This document shows positions 1 to 11,150 of a stretch of DNA of 42,840 bases, piece by piece (the stretch's first letter is position 1; every line of letters starts with the position of its first letter). Position numbers and translations under genes: made by a program. Source of the stretch: Scleroderma bovista (Eukaryota > Basidiomycota > Agaricomycetes > Boletales > Sclerodermataceae); NCBI GenBank assembly GCA_037178675.1, contig JAYMGJ010000456.1:1-42840 (forward strand), read 5' to 3'. Under the pieces are notes generated by a model, which searched no databases, had not been told where the DNA came from, and saw only the letters and a program-made list of their open reading frames with translations.

Positions 1-1889
1 AAGCTTTACGGCCCGAAGAGGGGGGGCGCGATTTTGATCGACGGTTGTTGCTAATATTTCCGTGGCCTCCCCTGCCGGAAGACAACTTTGGCATGTTAAG
101 CGAAGAACAAATTCCGCGAACTATCTCAGACTCACCACCAATGTCGACTCTTTATGACATTTGCGCACTTGTTCTTCGTAACGGGACTCAGCTTCTTTGT
201 GTTGGCTAATTATAGCTGCAGTCCTTGGATGAGTCGCCAAATCAGCCGGGGGCGACGGTGGCTGGAGGTTTCCCTTTCCGCCGCGGCCAACGGAAACAAA
301 CTGTCGGGATCGGGCTATCAGGGTCCATTCATCCGTGCAAGGAAACGAACATACCCTGGATGAGCTTGAAGAAGGCTCTATTTCGCGCGAGGCGGGACTG
401 CCGCGAACGTCCACCGACGGTCGCGCCTCGCGCCCAACAGATGAGCGCCGGATGTTCCCAGAGCCGCCTCGTCCTGAAGACGCCTGTATATTGAATAGGG
501 TCGCATCTGCCATATTCAGGGTTGCCAACAGTACTTACGAACGAGTCGCGGCTGCGGGGGAACGAGAGCGAGATCGGAGAACTTAGGTGTGGTGGATATT
601 CAATGGACTGGACGAGGGCCATTGGCAGGGCGTAAAGATGGCTGGTCTAAAACGAGTGACACAGACAGGTTTAAGAACACTTCCCGGGGCCAGCATGACA
701 CGACTAAATTGACCAGCACAGGTGAAAGACACAGCAAGGATCGCAAGTTGTCCGATAAGGCTTGGGAGGTGAGTGTCCCACGTTTAGAAGGCGAATGGCT
801 TACGGAATCGTTATCTTGGACGCCAGTCCAAATCAGGGGGCGAACTTCTATCGACCTATATGTGCGTTATCCTTCGCGACGTGAGCATCATTGCATCCAA
901 TGAGCATTTCTCCTGTGGCAGATGTCCAACATTAAAGACGATATTCCATGTCCGTGATGCAGATCCGTAAGGTTCGACCCGAATAAGTTGTGGGAGCAAC
1001 CTGGATAGACCGTGGGCATCGCCGGGTGGCTTATTTTTTCCTAGTAGCTTATTTCTGCTCGTTTAGGAAAAGCTATGCAGCAAAAGGGGAATAGCAAAGA
1101 ACCATGTACCAAGCTCACAGATTTTCATTGGTGCTCGGTTGACGAGACACAGGGTAAGAACATATCCTCGTTAGAGAGCCGTACCAATACAGTTAGGACG
1201 AGCTAGGTGATCCGAAGACGTGGACAACCGTGGAAGGGTCATGAGAAGCTGAAGAATCGAAATAGGAGGTACTGTGTAGGGCGTAAATGGTTCCAGCGGA
1301 CGACACGGATGGCAGAGGTGGGACGGTAGTCTGATGAAAGCTTGCAACGGATGGAAATGCCAATCAGGATCTGATCACAGTACCGTCTGCAGAGCCACGA
1401 CTGGCGGTTTGGGTAGTTGGTGGCACTTGAAAGACTTTTTCAAGGCCAGGCTGTGTCACAGTAACAGGTCGAGGTCTGTCGAGGTTGACTTGGACGACTA
1501 CCAATTCAAGGACCTCGTGTGGCATAGTGGCAGAGTATACAGCAATGCTCGTGCAGAACCTATGTCCTTGTATGAGCGTGAGGGACGGAGAGTCGGAGGT
1601 GAATGTCGTGGTTACGCTCTGAAACAGGGACTTGAGTCATTGGCAAGTACTCGCACAGGTGAACTGGACTTCACCTGCGGGTAAATCAAAATCACGGGCG
1701 TGTTTTCTCCTTCTTGAGGAACTCGACTGTCTTCGTCTACGAAGAGAGTCTGGCTAGTAGGGAGACTAGGCGTGTTTAGCCTTTACCAACCAATTTTGAT
1801 CGCATGATCGTACGATGTACAAGCTCCGGTCCTTCTTAACTCTCTCTCTCTTACTTTCCTAGCCAGTTTGCACTGGGCTGCCACTCCTT
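1..1889. other. No recognisable gene; leader of the next gene at its right end
   Basis: I see no protein family here. The open frames are short, start at arbitrary codons and have no splice pattern joining them. A 116-codon frame at 1334-1684 was considered and not accepted. The last 60 bases before 1890 hold a CT-rich tract (about 1840-1858) ending in a TTTCCTAG acceptor-like site. Such a tract is common just upstream of fungal start codons and suggests the 5' leader, possibly with a leader intron, of the gene at 1890. Confidence 0.5.
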
Positions 1890-3440
1890 ATGTCGACGAC
1901 ACTGGAAGCTGCGGATGCTCTCTCTGCATGCACTGCTTCGCCACACCACCATGTTGGCCTCGACGGGGAACAAGGCAGCTGTAGCGTCCGCTTTGACGCC
2001 CAGTGTATTGTCATCCCAGAACTACCCCCTCGCTCACGACGAACCCGCCTGGTCACTAAAACCTACTCGGTGCCCTTGTGGAAGAGACGAGGATCTTTGT
2101 CTGGACCTCAGCCTGCCTCTCCAGACCCAGACGAAGACGACCATGTCATTCTCAAATTGCCACTTCCTCGGTGTGTACAAAATACCGTCCAGTTATCGTA
2201 CGATCCAATCGTTTATTTCTGGCATAGCTTGCAGACAAGGGTACAGTCCCCTACGAGATCCGGTGAAGCAGTCCCCCTCACCCCATGTCTCGTGCACCGG
2301 TCACCTGAAATCAATTCGACCAACTCGACTGGATCTCCAACCACAGTCCGGCGCAGCCTAAGAAAGTCCTCGGTCTCGTCCATCCATGCAGACCTGGTCA
2401 CTGTGCCCCTCCGTCCATGCTGTGCCGCATGTCAGGAAATAACGGACGCTGCTCGTTTGCAGGGTGATGCGTGGACTGAACGTTTTTCACGTGCCGCAAA
2501 ATACCGTCGCAGTCTCAGCGCCGATAGCCAGCCCCGCACCATCACTGTTGCTGGCAGCGCTGCCGCGGCCTCCTTCGGCTCTCTAGCCCGTGGTGTCCCA
2601 ATTAGCGTAGACGAGGTTGACAAGCGCCGCAGGTCAGTCGATAACGGACTTGTCAGTGGCACGTCGGACCTGGCGTGTCTGAATGACACAGTTCTGGCCC
2701 AGGAGCGCCGGGACCGTTGTTCTGAGGCACCCAATCCACCGTCCCGTGCATGTGTGCCATTACCGTCCCCTATTCGGCCGCCTCAGCTGGTCACACATCA
2801 CATCCCAGAGGAGACTTTTGACGACGACGATGCTCAGCTCTTCCCACTTCCCTCTCCAAAGCGCACACCATGCTCCTCTGCAGCTCCCAGCCCCACTGCC
2901 TCCTTGTCCTCTCTACAAAACGGGCCATTGCACCGGAACTCATCAAACAGTCCCGCGCTGTCGAATTATTCCGGAGAGTTCCTTGCGCACGGACCACGCC
3001 AATTCCTCGCCCCTCCCCCAGGTGCATCAACCTCGTCATTGAGTCTTCCTAGGACATCGGAGTGCAGCTCTTCCTTCCTAACGGAAGATCCCCCACGCGC
3101 ACCGTCGCCGAGTATTCTCGCTTCCCTTCCGCCACTGTCAGGACGGCAACAAGCCCGGTGTACTTCCCCTACTTCTTCGCAGGGTGACTTTTTGGAGAAG
3201 ATACCCCAACGGATACCAAGCAACTCATCACGTTCGCCTCAACCATCCGCTCCGATCCGCATTCCGTCGGCCTCGACGTCGACGCTCACCAGATCGCCCT
3301 CGACTTCCCCCTCTATGTCGCCGAACACACGGCGGATCCTCCGGTCATTCTCAGCAGGTTCCCCACGGCAAATGATATCAGGTGTGATTCGCAGCGTCAA
3401 TGTGATTGGAGGTAGAGGAGGAGGTGCGTTCGGAGTGTAA
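1890..3440 (+). CDS. Ser/Pro-rich basidiomycete hypothetical protein (516 aa)
   Basis: An uninterrupted ATG-initiated frame of 516 residues. I do not recognise a catalytic domain. The protein is dominated by Ser, Pro, Arg and Thr, with many SP and RxxS-type sites, and looks mostly disordered. The one patch that looks foldable is around residues 175-210: it begins with a cluster of three Cys (CCAAC) and continues as a charged, probably helical stretch. A short acidic run (FDDDD) lies near residue 315, and the C-terminus is Gly-rich. The start is supported by the CT-rich leader just upstream and by coding-like composition from the first codons. No intron is needed. The next gene lies about 600 bp downstream on the same strand and is also Pro-rich, but nothing shows they are related. 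A scaffold or signalling-substrate role would be a guess. Confidence 0.7.
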   Translation: MSTTLEAADALSACTASPHHHVGLDGEQGSCSVRFDAQCIVIPELPPRSRRTRLVTKTYSVPLWKRRGSLSGPQPASPDPDEDDHVILKLPLPRCVQNTVQLSYDPIVYFWHSLQTRVQSPTRSGEAVPLTPCLVHRSPEINSTNSTGSPTTVRRSLRKSSVSSIHADLVTVPLRPCCAACQEITDAARLQGDAWTERFSRAAKYRRSLSADSQPRTITVAGSAAAASFGSLARGVPISVDEVDKRRRSVDNGLVSGTSDLACLNDTVLAQERRDRCSEAPNPPSRACVPLPSPIRPPQLVTHHIPEETFDDDDAQLFPLPSPKRTPCSSAAPSPTASLSSLQNGPLHRNSSNSPALSNYSGEFLAHGPRQFLAPPPGASTSSLSLPRTSECSSSFLTEDPPRAPSPSILASLPPLSGRQQARCTSPTSSQGDFLEKIPQRIPSNSSRSPQPSAPIRIPSASTSTLTRSPSTSPSMSPNTRRILRSFSAGSPRQMISGVIRSVNVIGGRGGGAFGV

Positions 3441-4033
3441 TGCTGAACCTTGTCTGTGGGTTCCATCACCTTTCGTTCGTGTGGGGGTCTCGCTTTGCCC
3501 TGCAACTCATGCAGTGTTCAGATCAGATGAATTTGATGCTTACTCTCCATATCCACATACCTATCCACTCATGACCTTTCTTGCTCATTGTTTTGATTAG
3601 CGCTAACTACTTACGATCTTGTAATATTAATTGTTGGCTGACGCACTGATGTTGTTGATGGAGGTGTGCTTGGCGCAATCGTCTTTCCTCGTTCACCTTG
3701 TAGATAGTGTTTCCATCACATTGCTACGAATATAATCATGGCGGAGTGGGTTTCTGCATTCATACGTTTCAGTTATATGTATAGGCCCCTCGGTTGTTCA
3801 TTGAACAACAACCAGCCATGAGAGTCGGGCAGCACTGTTCAGTTGAGCATGCGTGTCGTCCTCACTCACCGGATCCCTGACAAAAAGACCCTTGCACCTG
3901 TTGGCCAGCTGTTCTTGGCAGATTTGTGCCTTGCCCGAGTCGACACAAAGGCGACACAGCAAATACCTCTCTTTCCCGTCTCTCATTTCCTCCCGAAACG
4001 CCTCAACCGTTTGCATCTGAATCTTCGTGCAGG
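3441..4033. other. Intergenic region with 3' end of one gene and promoter of the next
   Basis: AT-richer sequence between two plus-strand genes. It includes the presumed 3' UTR of the upstream gene and the promoter and leader of the gene at 4034. No further gene was seen. A long open frame enters this stretch from 3843, but it starts with TTG and its codons before 4034 do not resemble the protein that follows, so I treat it as non-coding leader. Confidence 0.5.
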
Positions 4034-6109
4034 ATGGCTGGTCATCACGGACAAGGGTATTTCCACCCACATTCACAGGCGCAGTGGTGAGCAAGCGACT
4101 ATGCCGAGTTTGGAGGGAACTCAGCCTCTGTTTCTGAACAGGACACCGCCTTCAGCTCCAGCATCGGGGGTGGCTCGAACAGGATATCCTTCGCAATCTT
4201 GCCCACCGACGCTGCTGGACTCAAGGTCCTCTCTCTACAGTCAGGATGATCCATCGCATCGTACCCTCGTATATACCATCGAGCGCCGGGGCACACCGAA
4301 GGAGACCAGCCAGCTGCTTGTGCCACCCTTTCCAAATGCCCAGAGACGCAGCACACGTTCACCCGATGTGTCGTATGCACAGCGTCTGTATGCCAGTTCG
4401 TTGCCAAAGCAAAGGAAGACGTCCTCCCCGCCGCAAGGCACTCACAGTTCTGATGGGTTTGTTCACTCTCCCCCACCTCCCCCCAATGTCCACCGGCCGA
4501 GACACACCAATTCTCCTCGCGTCGATCGTCAAGTTGAATCGTTGAGTCGAGCGTTCAGCTCAGAGTTTCACGTTTCACCGCCGCCCCCACCTCCTCCGCC
4601 GGTGGGTGATCGGACAGGACAAGGATATCCTGTCACTCCCCCATCTGATTACCACGAGGAGATATCTAAATCCTCGAAAATGGCATCCTTCGATTATGGT
4701 GCTTCGTCAAGTTCTGCTTTCCAGATACCAGAGGATTATGTGCCCGTATACGAGATACCAATCTCCAAGGAAAAGCCTCCGAAAATACCCGAAGAGCCAA
4801 TTTCAGCGATTGATCCCCTGCCACCTCCAGCAGAGAGCTCGATTGAGAGGCCTCGGTCTATTCCTCCCCCTCCCCCTCCCCCTCAGACAGATCCCGTGGC
4901 GTCAGTGCTATCAACCGAGGAGGATGAGGAAGCCGCGGAGGAAGCTCCTCCATATACTTTAGTTGATGAAATACCGCCGCCGCCGAGCGTCGAAGACACC
5001 CCTACCGAAACAGAACCTCGCGAACCTCACCTCCACCCTATCACTGCTCCCGACGCTACCGTTCCCAGAGCCCCCGCCTACACTGCCGCCGAGGTACCCT
5101 CTTCTCGGAGTCCTGTCGAGCCACCGCCCACTCAGTCACGTCTTTCCTATCCTGACAGTACTGTTCGACACCGTCCTAGTTCTGCGCTCGACGACTCCCT
5201 TCCCAGAGCTCCTGCCTACACTGCTGTTGACCCGCCCTCTGCTCGGAGCCCTGTGGAGCCACTGCGTGCTCAGCCAACTCTTTACCCTGCTGACAATCCC
5301 GCTCGGCGCCATGCTAGCTCTACACTCGATGACTCCCTTCCCAGAGCCCCTGCCTGCAATGCCGTAGGGCCACCGCACGCTCAGCGATCTCTATCCCCCA
5401 CTGCTGATAGTACTCGACGAATGCATGGCCCCCGCAGGCTATCAAGTGCATCGACATTCTCCACCGCCCCATCTGTCGTCAGCGGGATCGCGACGGATCT
5501 GTACGGATCTGCCTACGGCTTTCGCCCTCAGCGTGAACACACCTTGCCGCAAGCCACTCACCCGAACCCAGTGTTCACTCCACCACCAGCCATGCACTCA
5601 CCGACCCCGGTTTATGGCAATGAAATGGCTGGGCATCAAAGTGGTTCTGAGTTCCCTATTGCACCTCCCATGACCATGCTTCCTCAGCATGCACCTCATC
5701 ATATAATGCCGGGCCATCATTTCCCCCAGCCTCAGTATGCACCTGACGGTCGTCCTCTTAGCTTCAATGCGACCGCTCCCCCTGTGAATTACCACCCTCC
5801 GCCAGAATGGCAAAAAGGGCCGCAGACGTGCCCATCCACATACACTTCCCGTAAGCTTCGTAAGCCCCGCAAGGAACCCGCTCCTAAATCTCACCGTGCA
5901 TCTTTAGCTCCGCCCCCACATTCCATCCTTGACCCATCTTCGCCTCACACTGTTCCTCAGCATTATCCGCACCCGTCTCCCCGCAGACTCCTCACAGGTT
6001 GCAGAAACGCCAGCCAGGGCCTAATCGACCATCTACGGCGCCTTCTGTGCCTACTTTAACTCCTGCGGAGCGTTGGGCCCAACAGCCGCCGATGCCACAG
6101 CCCTGGTAG
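4034..6109 (+). CDS. Proline-rich hypothetical protein, three-exon model (about 636 aa)
   Basis: The model is exons 4034-4086, 4142-5850 and 5961-6109. ATG 4034 opens a short exon beginning MAGHHGQGYF. It ends at a GTGAGC donor (4087), and a 55-bp intron closing at an AG (4141) joins it in phase to the long frame. At the 3' end the long frame runs into unlikely sequence, while the frame ending in a natural-looking C-terminus (PPMPQPW, stop TAG 6107-6109) is reached by a 110-bp intron 5851-5960 (GTAAGC..CTCAG). A second donor at 5860 also fits in phase. The protein has several poly-Pro runs (for example residues near 4580-4600 and 4860-4885 of the DNA), acidic patches, three tandem 46-residue repeats and a His/Pro-rich tail. 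It resembles a polyproline scaffold for SH3/WW/EVH1-type partners, but that is inference. The second intron is less certain than the first. Confidence 0.6.
5064..5420 (+). repeat. Three in-frame 138-bp coding repeats
   Basis: The motif PRAPA recurs at 5064, 5202 and 5340, exactly 138 bp (46 codons) apart. Between copies the order PRAPAY, then SP-rich, then a Y/P stretch, then SALDDSLPRAPA is conserved. The third copy is partial. The period is a multiple of three, so the repeat can expand or contract without breaking the frame. Confidence 0.8.
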
Positions 6110-7282
6110 GTCTGGCCTTTCACATATTTAACCAGCTCTGGACTCCGGGCATGTTTGGATACTTGACCGATGACGACAGTTGACTTTGCCCGAACTTGTA
6201 GTGTTCTAGCTATCAAGTGTAATGAAATGAAAGTGGAACCGTGGTCACTTGTTGTCAGTTGTTGGCACAACGGAGGGAACCGAAAAAGTTCGGAGTGATA
6301 ACAAGCGACTCGTCACAAGTGCAAATGACATCATTTGAGTCTGTTACGTCTCATATTCCGTATACTTATGCTGAAAAGTTTACGGTGGCGGTGCGGTGGC
6401 CCTGCCCAAATGGGGCGGGACTGGGGGGTGAACGGGATGTTGTTACCGCTTCGAGGCCAACAGGGAGGGTCGTGATGTCACTGACGGCACGGAGCCCCCA
6501 GCGGCAGGGACCACCCCCCCACGGCTGTCACGTCACGAACGCGCACGTGATCGGTGCGGTAAAATTTAATTCTACCGCAGCACTACTGGGGTGGTGGGGC
6601 GAGGTCCTGACCAAAGGGCGTGTTACGGGTAGTAGTTGATGCGGCGGCAGGAGGAGCGTTAGCAACGATGGGGGCAACGAGGTCGTCTCAGATTTCAGAT
6701 CGGCGGCTGGCAGTGGGCACGCAGCGAGAGGGGCCGAGAGGGGCCAAATAGTCGTCGTACTAGTACTAGTAGTAGTAGCGCCGGACGAAACGACACGTGT
6801 ATGTACGGTAGTTAATGCAGCAGTAGGCGCGTTAGTACTAACGACGACATGAAGAGAGAGACAAGGCACGGGACGCGGGCACGAAGCACAAGATGAAAAA
6901 TGGCATGCACCGCCAAATCAAAGAATCCGAATCAAAGAATTATGGGGGGAGGGGGCGAGAAAGAACCAAAAAGAAGGAGAAAGGTGGGGCGAAGGTGAAG
7001 TATCCTATCCAGCAAGGACCAGCGGCGAAACGAGACGAACGAGACGAGAGGGATGGGACGGGATGATGAGGGCGACGAGAGAGGTGGGGGCGAAGATGTA
7101 AGGTAGGTAGTAGATACACTAGCGAGGGATCGGCGAGGTGAGATGAATGAGACGAAAAAAGACTTGATGCAACTGTAGGCGGCGGACAGACGAGACGAGC
7201 AACAGACGAGACGAGCGGCGGACGAGCCAGCGAGGGAGGCGATGAGAGAGTAGACACATGCGATGAGGGCGAAGCGGTCGTA
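6110..7282. other. Non-coding stretch with GC-rich core, short hairpin and CTA/GTA microsatellite
   Basis: No gene recognised. There is a G-rich plus-strand patch at about 6395-6600. A small hairpin lies at 6555-6579 (TGCGGTA / TACCGCA, 11-nt AT-rich loop) next to a CACGTGA E-box-like site. A trinucleotide-like run (GTC/GTA/AGT) covers 6749-6779. The minus-strand frames here are Ser/Thr/Pro translations of GA-rich sequence and are not credible genes. The right part is the 3' flank of the minus-strand recombinase gene. Confidence 0.5.
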
Positions 7283-10200
7283 CTACGCAGCGACTGGTGA
7301 GACCACCGAGCTGGCGGACTGTTGGCGGTGTTGGCGGTGTTGGCGGTAAGGGCCACACTTGATGATAGTGCCGCATTGTACACGGACGGCCTCGATCGCC
7401 TTCAACAGCTGGTGGTGGCCACGCCGGATGGCAGTTTGATAAGCCTGGACAAAGGCAGCTTTGTCTCCTCCGTAGCTGGTGTGTTGATAACGGGAGAGAC
7501 GCGGGAGAGACGCAGGTTAGAGGTGCAAAGCGAGGGATCACCAACCGACTTACTGATCAAGGAATTCGGTTGCAATCACGCCGCGGTTGTGATGCTTGGC
7601 CTTCAATGGGTGGTTGGACCCGCGAAGATCAGATGGAGACCAATCCCTGAGGGGTCTGGCCAGGCCGAGGTGTGGCTCGCCCTTCGTCCAGTGCCGAATG
7701 ATGTCCCTCCAGGCCTCCTCCTTTGGTGTCTTCGTCCCGTCCGGATGCTTGACTGGTACGTCTGGAATTACCAGCCCTTTGGTGGGTGGCATGCAACCAG
7801 CGGTGGTCTTTGGTGCATGTGAGACTTGGCAAGGGGGCTGCAAGGGGGACTCGATGTTTGTGCTCCGGGGTGCTGCACTGGGGGTTGTCATCGGCAAGCA
7901 GTGCGCCACTTGAGCAGCAGACGACTGCAGCGGGAAAGGGAGCTGTGCGCCACCTATTGAGGGAAGAGTCAAGGTCAGATCATGGCAGCATGCAATGCGG
8001 GACGAAATGTAGAACTGAAAACTTCCGCTTACCTGTCAGTGTCGCTGCCACAGGCGGACACACGGAGGGCTGTGTTACCGCTAGCGGTGAGTAGCATTGC
8101 GGTGAACGGTCAACATGGTCAGTGAGGGACTGGATACGATTGCCCATGTCACTGAGAGTCTGACGAAGATCGCCTGTGATGGTGGTTTCCAACCTTTGCA
8201 TTCCCGCATTTATGGACGTGTGAACTGCACGGAGCTCTTCTGTCGTTGCCGGTCATGCAGGTGCTGCTTCCCCAGCAAGCGAGAGGGTGGCTTCTCGGGA
8301 AGCTGGCCCAAGTGCATCACTATGGTCGTTTTCATAGCAGTGAAGTTCATCGAGGAGATAACGCATGAGGGTGTCATGCTGTAAAAACCAGTGGAGTTTG
8401 GTTTAATTTAAGGCAATTTGATGCCTGAGATCGGAAAAAGGCGAAAACGACGTACCCCCTCACCATCAGCCCAGCCACCCCACCATCGAACCCTCACTAG
8501 GGTCCACTGCTGTCCAATCGGAGTGTACATGAACCAAAATTGCGCCCTGCCATGGCGGAAGCAGTGCGTGGAGAAGGATCCAGAGATCTTGGCCCCAGCT
8601 ACACTCTCCCCAATCCATTTCTGGATTGTATCATGGGTAAGAGACTCCCCTGGGCACAGGATGCTGTTTGCGCCCACTGCAGGGAACACGAAGTCAGTCC
8701 CCTTCATGGGATGGCCAAGGTGAAACATTTCGACCCATTTGATCCAGAGGAGGATCCATAGGAATGCATTGCATGCGGTGCCTATATCTGGACGTGGATA
8801 GATTTTGTACCGGTTACCTAACGCAACGAAGAGCCATCAGGAACATTGTAAGGTAGGACGAAGTTGGGAAATGATGGACTTACTGCGCAGATCAACTTCT
8901 CGCGCTCCTTGGTCAACTTTCTTCTGCCACCCCTTGCAGTTCGACAGGTGGACTTCAAAGTAGATATTCAGATCGTCGAATGTGAATGAGATGACCCTAG
9001 GCAGAACACCTAAGACCCAACCACACGCTAAGGCTCTGAGGAGGATAGGATGCGAGTACTGGGGCAATAACCCAAGATGAGCTTGAATGGAGAGCCTCTG
9101 GGTGCTGGATTGCACTGTATATGTACTACTCTACACGAGGGCTACGCAAGGCTATCCACGAGGCTACGTACTGTGCTAAGCCACACTAAGTGACGTCATA
9201 GTGGAGCTAAGGCTATGCGGAATGACATCAAGGGAGGCAGCATGTACAGCATGAGGTACGGGTCTAGACTGGGTAGATAAGATACGGCTGTACACTAAGA
9301 TAAGATAAACACTATCTAATCGCAGATTAGATAAGATAAAAAGTTGGTCTGTTACAGTGAACGAACTTGCTTCGCCCTGCAGGTACTTGATGAGTATTCT
9401 GTCAACCAAGTGGGCAGCATCCGAGTCAATCTTGATGTCATCTCGCTTGAGCTTTAAGAGCTCAAAGTTCCTGTTGACAGGAATTAATGTCACATCACAC
9501 CGAATTCATGCGCCAATAGGAGCGCTTCAGGTATGTGCATACCTTGTCCATAATATCCACGCAGTGGCACTGAAAGCCAGCTGCTCCAAGTGTCATGTGA
9601 CAGATGTCTGCACCTCCATATTTGGTCCCTCGCACGGCAAGCCCTGCATCGTGCGTAAGATGTACTGAGATGCAGATGCAAGCTCCGGACACTGTTTTTT
9701 TAACCAGGTCAGGATTCGTTCGGCATATTCCCTGCTCATTGCACTTGAATGGGTTCTCGCCGTGCCTTGAGAATTGATCTTGTGCTTTACTGAAGCCATC
9801 ATGTTGTCGACTTCAGCAGACAGTGTCGGGTTCCCCTCGCACCGACCATTCACATCATTGCAATGCCACCTGCCATGAAATGCGTCGCTGCTGATGAAAT
9901 CAATCATAACAGTGAGTCGGTTTCAATTCTTTCAAGAGCTGAAAATGACTTGGGACTCACGCGTCGTCCCAATATGATTTGAAGGCCGCGCGAATTCCTT
10001 CAACCATGCTCTGGCCCCGACCTTCCTGGAATCCCTTCCAGGAAAGATAAAGGGAGAGTGCCTTGTCTGAACACTGATTCGGGACGCTCGCAAATGCATC
10101 CCGGAAAGCTGGGTCTCTATAGACCTCCTCACCACCATTGGTTGCCTGGGACGGCTGTCTCCCTGGGGCGTCATCGTGCGTTTCCGAGGCAAAGTGGCTG

Positions 10201-10397
10201 GCCAGCCATTTCTGTCCTCGGCCGACATGGCCAGCATATGCCTTGCTCGTGTTCTCTGCCCGCCGGTACTTCTGCTTCCCAGCTTCTTGGACCCTGACTG
10301 CTTCCTGCCATTGGGACTGGTCTGAGTCACCAGATGTGGAGCTCTCCTTCTTCTCTGCCTCGGGAGAGCATTTGGCTGATGCCTTCTGCCTGGCCAT
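7283..10397 (-). pseudogene. Crypton-like tyrosine-recombinase transposon gene, interrupted
   Basis: Seven exons join in phase: 10397-9961, 9890-9543, 9470-8884, 8817-8456, 8378-8033, 7953-7554, 7475-7283 (about 765 codons; introns 66-79 bp, GT..AG). The family is identified by the recombinase catalytic set. The first Arg lies in WTRNFELLKLKR, built across the 9543/9470 junction. HCFR (H-x-x-R) and WWGGW follow in exon 4, and the candidate Tyr nucleophile sits in TLMRYLL at the start of exon 5. An N-terminal core-binding-like region occupies exons 1-2. The C-terminal part (TPKEEAWRDIIRHWTKGEP and onward, exon 6) resembles a GCR1_C-type DNA-binding domain, as in Cryptons. Breaks: TGA at 9593-9595 and at 8253-8255, and a 370-bp LTR plus 5-bp duplication inside exon 3. 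ATG 10397 is the first good start; an upstream exon is possible. Exon 7 carries a 9-bp repeat coding RQH units. Element ends were not found. Confidence 0.82.
8987..9356. mobile_element. Solo LTR (370 bp) inside the recombinase gene, TSD GTGAA
   Basis: The unit starts TGAGATGACC and ends GTCTGTTACA (TG..CA), and is flanked by GTGAA at 8982-8986 and 9357-9361. A second copy lies at 18366-18734, similar over its whole length, with its own duplication. Removing the LTR and one GTGAA rejoins the recombinase frame exactly, so this is a recent clean insertion. No internal retroelement sequence remains, so it is a solo LTR. The parent family is unknown. Confidence 0.9.
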
Positions 10398-11150
10398 CAG
10401 GTCAGTGTGGTTTCTTGGCTTGGGGAGGAACAAGGGGCTCGCAGATGCAGCTGGCAAACAGCACAAAGACAGCCGACACTTCACGGAAACATTATATCAT
10501 AATGGTAGTAGGGCCATGTTTCACATTTGCATCATCATCGGAAAAACACGAAGCTAGTATGTAGCCAGACAGTACAAAGACTCGTAACAGGACATCAGAG
10601 GCTGTAGTAATTACATTCATCTCAATTTACTAGTCCGATGTCACGCACCAAAGGTGTTTGGTACTGTGGACATGGAGAAAGTTAGCCGATGAAACTAATG
10701 CAAAGAACGCACCCAAGATCTGTTGAAAGATTGTTCCGACTTGAGGGATACAGACAGCCCTCGCTATCCATATCACACAAAGTCAAGACTATCCTTATGC
10801 GAAGAATGAATACAAGCTCGTCGTAGCCATCTATCGCACAAGAATGACTATCCTGATGCGAGAGACGAATGCCATCGCTGACAGTCATCTATCGCACAAG
10901 AACCGTCAAGAAGCAGAAAGAATCCAATGAATAATGATCTTTTTGGTATGAGAAAGGAGTGCAGCCTTCTGCAGTCCAACTCCCATACCAGAACAACCAA
11001 AGAAGCAGAAGAAACGATTGAGAAACGAAGGAGAAAGAGAAGAATCATTTTTAGCACCCAAATGTCAAATTTAGGCGCCCAGTGCCGGCATTCCGATATT
11101 TTGAATAGCTCCACCGTTTTTGAAGCTATCAGGCATGTGACTATACCATC
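10398..11150. other. Upstream flank of recombinase gene; contains a tandem repeat
   Basis: No gene recognised. This holds the upstream flank of the minus-strand recombinase gene (possibly a further 5' exon or promoter near 10400-10500) and the tandem repeat listed separately. The remainder is A-rich with no feature I can name. Confidence 0.4.
10757..10905. repeat. Imperfect 59-bp tandem repeat, about 2.5 copies
   Basis: The string ATCGCACAAGAA (or the variant ATCACACAAAGT) followed by GACTATCC recurs near 10770, 10830 and 10889, 59-60 bp apart. The copies differ at many positions, so the repeat is old. Confidence 0.65.

Noticed and set aside
1334..1684. 116-residue ATG frame
   Set aside because: No motif, no neighbouring exons in phase and no coding-like composition; kept as possible but unsupported.
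3843..4033. Extension of the proline-rich gene to a start at 3843
   Set aside because: The codon is TTG, the residues up to 4033 do not resemble the rest of the protein, and a properly spliced ATG exon exists at 4034.
6528..7544. Several minus-strand Ser/Thr/Pro-rich frames
   Set aside because: They are translations of GA- and GTA-rich low-complexity DNA with no family resemblance; part overlaps the last recombinase exon in other frames.
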